NCBI RefSeq assembly: GCF_014705615.1
Contig: NZ_JACXJA010000020.1
Location: 62,001-126,000, forward strand
DNA from: Paenibacillus oceani
Lineage (GTDB): Bacteria; Bacillota; Bacilli; Paenibacillales; NBRC-103111
DNA: 64,000 nucleotides
Direction of reading: 5' to 3'
Below the pieces are notes generated by a model. It did no database searches. It worked only from the letters and a program-made list of their open reading frames with translations, and was not told where the DNA came from. The translations under genes and the position numbers were made by a program. Within the stretch, counting starts at the first letter, position 1. Every line of letters starts with the position of its first letter. Positions 61,870-64,000 of the stretch are shown here, one piece after another.

Positions 61870-62010
61870 AAACTGACGTATATGGACTGATCTGTATTTT
61901 GGATACTGACCCATAAGTACTGACGTGTATGAATATTGGCCTATCTGGATACTGTCGTGTATAGATACTGACCCATAGGTAATTGACGTCGTATAGAAAC
62001 TGTCATATGC
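61870..62010 (+). repeat. Degenerate 31-bp tandem repeats
   Basis: Units beginning near 61902, 61933, 61964 and 61996 share TACTG and CGT-GTATA blocks; GATACTGACCCATA occurs exactly twice, 62 bp apart. Confidence 0.55.
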
Positions 62011-62058
62011 AGCTTAAATGCAGCCATAGCGAAGTGGCTTTATCCCTTTCCTCCAATA

Positions 62059-62072
62059 TGTAAGCGCTACCG
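62059..62072 (+). promoter_or_regulatory. Putative cre (CcpA) operator
   Basis: TGTAAGCGCTACCG matches the cre consensus at ten of twelve defined positions, including the whole TGTAAGCGCT core. 143 bp before solute-binding protein C. Confidence 0.4.
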
Positions 62073-62214
62073 TTTCTGTAATTTTCGAAAGAAGTCGGGA
62101 TGCCGCCTGCCGACAGGATGTTAAGGATGGAATCGCGTAAGTGGTACGATATCGTTTTATTCTTCCCTCCAGTTTATTCTTATCCCACCATTATGAGATA
62201 AAGGGGACGTTACG

Positions 62215-63525
62215 ATGCGGAATTGTACAGCGAAGCTTCTGCTTGCGGGGATGGTTGCGGCAACTGGACTATTGGGCGGGTGCGGCGGAGGACAGAAGGA
62301 AGCGGCCGGGGATATTCCAGACCCGGTCAAAGCTCCCGATCCGGTTACGTTAAAGTTTTATACGAGGACGGTACTCGACGATTATGAGAAATACATCAAC
62401 CAGTATGTCAAAAAGAAATTTCCCCATGTGACTTTGCAGGTGGTGGAGAACAAAAAGGGCAGCACGATCGAAGAACTGATCGCCATGAACGATATTCCCG
62501 ATATTATATGGGAAGGGGTTACGAATCTGCAGTCTGTCCTGCCCCTGGAGATCGCTCAGGACCTCCGGCCGCTGGCGCAGAAGCACGGGCTTGACTTCGG
62601 CGTATACGATTCGAAGCTGGTGGACAGCATCAAGTCCTATTCCAAAAACGGCGAAGTGTATTATTTGCCTTATAACGTGCTGGCGTTTGCGCTCCACTAT
62701 AACAAGGATATTTTTGATAAATTCGGGGTTCCCTATCCGACGAACAATATGACCTGGGACGAAGTGATCGCGCTAGGCAACAAATTGACGCGTACCGACG
62801 GCACGGTTCAATACGTCGGACTTAAGTCGCCGATCAATCTGAACCGTCTGCAGATGCAGGCTTCCCTTCCCTATGTCGATCCGAAAACGGAGCAGGCCCT
62901 TGTGACGAGCGAAGGGTGGAAAGAGCTGTTTGAGACGGCGAAACGGATGTTCCCGAACCCGCTGCCGGCTCCGATCAAATCGCTGGGCGATTCGAGGAAC
63001 GAGTTTACGACGGCCAAGACGCTGGCCATGCTGCCCGATATTTTGCTTCTGCACAATACGGACATGGCAAAGCTGGAGAGGGAAGGATTCAAGTGGGATT
63101 TCGTCACGTATCCGACCTTTAAGGATAAACCGAACGTAGGCCAGGGGCTGTTCTCGGACGGATTTATTTTGACCAAGGGCAGCAAGCATCAGGATGTGGC
63201 GTTTCAAATCGTTTCCTATCTCAGCACGGACCCCGAGGTTCAGCTGGGAGCGACGAAAGATGGCAGAATCACCGGTCTGAAAAAGGAAGAGATCCGCAAG
63301 CAGGCGTTCGCCAACAATGAGCTGGCCAAAGGCAGAAACACGGCGGCGCTGCTCGGCCAATCGTATCCGGTTCCGGCCCCGTCCAGCGTATACGACCGTG
63401 ATGCCGCAAGCCTCGTCAACGGAAAGTTGCTTGCCTTTATCAACGGAACGCTGGATGTGAATACGGCTTTGAGAGAAGCGCAGGATCTGGTGACCAAAAA
63501 AATCGCGGAGAAAAAGTCGCAGTAA
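62215..63525 (+). CDS. ABC transporter solute-binding lipoprotein (paralogue C)
   Basis: 436 residues, lipobox LLGGC with Cys23, then the sugar-binding fold (LKFYTRTVLDDYEKYINQY; ALHYNKDIFDKFGVPYPTNN; MTWDEVIALGNKLTR). ATG 62215 follows AAAGGGG. Third paralogue in the window (others at 29101 and 33964) with FPHV, YNKD-FDKFG and MTWDE in common. No permease gene adjoins it. Its upstream region carries two IclR-type dyads and a cre-like site, so it is probably induced with the sialidase-like gene and repressed by preferred sugars. Confidence 0.9.
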   Translation: MRNCTAKLLLAGMVAATGLLGGCGGGQKEAAGDIPDPVKAPDPVTLKFYTRTVLDDYEKYINQYVKKKFPHVTLQVVENKKGSTIEELIAMNDIPDIIWEGVTNLQSVLPLEIAQDLRPLAQKHGLDFGVYDSKLVDSIKSYSKNGEVYYLPYNVLAFALHYNKDIFDKFGVPYPTNNMTWDEVIALGNKLTRTDGTVQYVGLKSPINLNRLQMQASLPYVDPKTEQALVTSEGWKELFETAKRMFPNPLPAPIKSLGDSRNEFTTAKTLAMLPDILLLHNTDMAKLEREGFKWDFVTYPTFKDKPNVGQGLFSDGFILTKGSKHQDVAFQIVSYLSTDPEVQLGATKDGRITGLKKEEIRKQAFANNELAKGRNTAALLGQSYPVPAPSSVYDRDAASLVNGKLLAFINGTLDVNTALREAQDLVTKKIAEKKSQ

Positions 63526-63583
63526 CCAATGCCGATCGAAAGGAAGCTGCGGCTCCGACTGCGGCATCGTCCTATACGGTTCA

Positions 63584-63607
63584 AAGAAGCCTCCGGGCTT
63601 CTTTTTT
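63584..63607 (+). terminator. Terminator of solute-binding protein C
   Basis: GAAGCC (63586-63591) and GGCTTC (63596-63601), T-run following. Confidence 0.75.
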
Positions 63608-63754
63608 CTGTCTGCAACGCCACCCGCCTGTCGGTCAGCCCCCGGATAGATACAATTTTTACAAAGGTATAAACTGATTTGCGCCGGCTCTTCGGCCGGG
63701 TCTGTATTCGGCTTCTCCGTCTTATGTTAGAATGGGAGAAGATGGAGGTGGATC

Positions 63755-64000
63755 ATGAGCAAATTTTTCTTGTTCGCGTTGTTGTGGTGGCTTGTAGGCA
63801 ATCCGTTTTTGGCGCTGATCGTCCTGCTTGTCGTCTTGTACTTCATAGACCGGAGATTCATCGGACTCTCCCCCAGCCTGACCGCGCCCTTGCGCCGCAA
63901 CCGGCGGCTGTCCCGCCTGAAGCGCGAGCTGCTGGTGTCGCCGCACAATGCGACCGGCAAGCTGGAAGCGGCCCGATTGTATATAGAGAAAGGGAAGTAT
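63755..64000 (+). CDS. Membrane-anchored protein, likely TPR-containing (partial)
   Basis: 82 codons before the right edge, ATG 63755 with GGAGGTG upstream. The protein starts MSKFFLFALLWWLVGNPFLA, a double hydrophobic segment (about 3-36), then a basic stretch and SPHNATGKLEAARLYIEKGK, which resembles the beginning of a tetratricopeptide repeat. I cannot name it. The TPR suggestion rests on this short stretch. Confidence 0.65.
   Translation, partial: MSKFFLFALLWWLVGNPFLALIVLLVVLYFIDRRFIGLSPSLTAPLRRNRRLSRLKRELLVSPHNATGKLEAARLYIEKGKY

Larger units (their letters stand above)
61581..62214. other. Intergenic region before solute-binding protein C
   Basis: 634 bp without a convincing gene. It contains two IclR-like dyads (61750, 61813), a degenerate tandem repeat of about 31 bp (61870-62010; GATACTGACCCATA at 61902 and 61964) and a cre-like site (62059-62072). 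Confidence 0.6.

Overview
The window looks like chromosome of a high-GC member of the Paenibacillaceae (Firmicutes), most likely Paenibacillus or a close relative. The evidence is the gene order pheS-pheT-zapA-cvpA-...-mutS2, a Phe T-box leader, strong AGGAGG ribosome binding sites, frequent TTG/GTG starts, a CD3324-family gene, a YcnJ/YcnI copper pair, and several lipoprotein sugar-binding proteins with AraC or IclR regulators. No rRNA, tRNA, CRISPR array or prophage block is visible.

Layout. 1-8.7 kb: topoisomerase III (cut by the left edge), an LhgO-type FAD oxidase, a GT2/GT39-like glycosyltransferase pair, an XRE/ImmA regulator-protease pair, and a 5'-nucleotidase-like protein that seems to lack an internal stretch. 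8.9-17 kb: a chemoreceptor, a fused PxpB-PxpC protein, then 3-hydroxybutyrate dehydrogenase behind a near-perfect sigma-54 promoter, an IlvD/Edd-type sugar-acid dehydratase and an M20 peptidase. 17-23.5 kb: a long leader region with a promoter, two tiny ORFs and a terminator ahead of a CD3324-family gene, then a three-gene phosphorelay (receiver; hybrid kinase; Hpt-REC-GGDEF-REC). 23.6-28.9 kb: a phosphoesterase, DUF2203, and YcnJ and YcnI copper proteins with a two-component system between them. 29-42.7 kb: carbohydrate region with two lipoprotein solute-binding proteins, three AraC regulators, a 1533-residue secreted heparinase II/III-like protein, a beta-propeller protein and an MFS permease. 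43-59 kb: housekeeping pheST-zapA-cvpA-mutS2, in which zapA is greatly enlarged and about 5 kb of accessory DNA (115-bp tandem palindromes, an SDR gene, a 21-bp-period purine-rich tract, an IS256-family element with intact target duplication, a CuA-type lipoprotein, a holin-like protein) lies between cvpA and mutS2. 59-64 kb: a sialidase-fold protein, an IclR regulator, a third solute-binding protein of the same type, and the start of a membrane/TPR-like gene.

The most unusual object is the zapA gene (47234-50758). A normal N-terminal ZapA domain is followed by about 1090 residues of almost pure charged coiled coil with an 11-residue period, partly built from recent tandem duplications of about 303-306 bp. 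It sits exactly where the short zapA gene is expected and is followed 18 bp later by cvpA. A second notable item is a candidate IclR regulon with three matching GTTCT-N7-AGAAC sites, linking the sialidase-like gene to the solute-binding protein downstream. A third is the sigma-54 promoter upstream of the 3-hydroxybutyrate dehydrogenase gene. The three solute-binding proteins have no permease genes beside them in the window.
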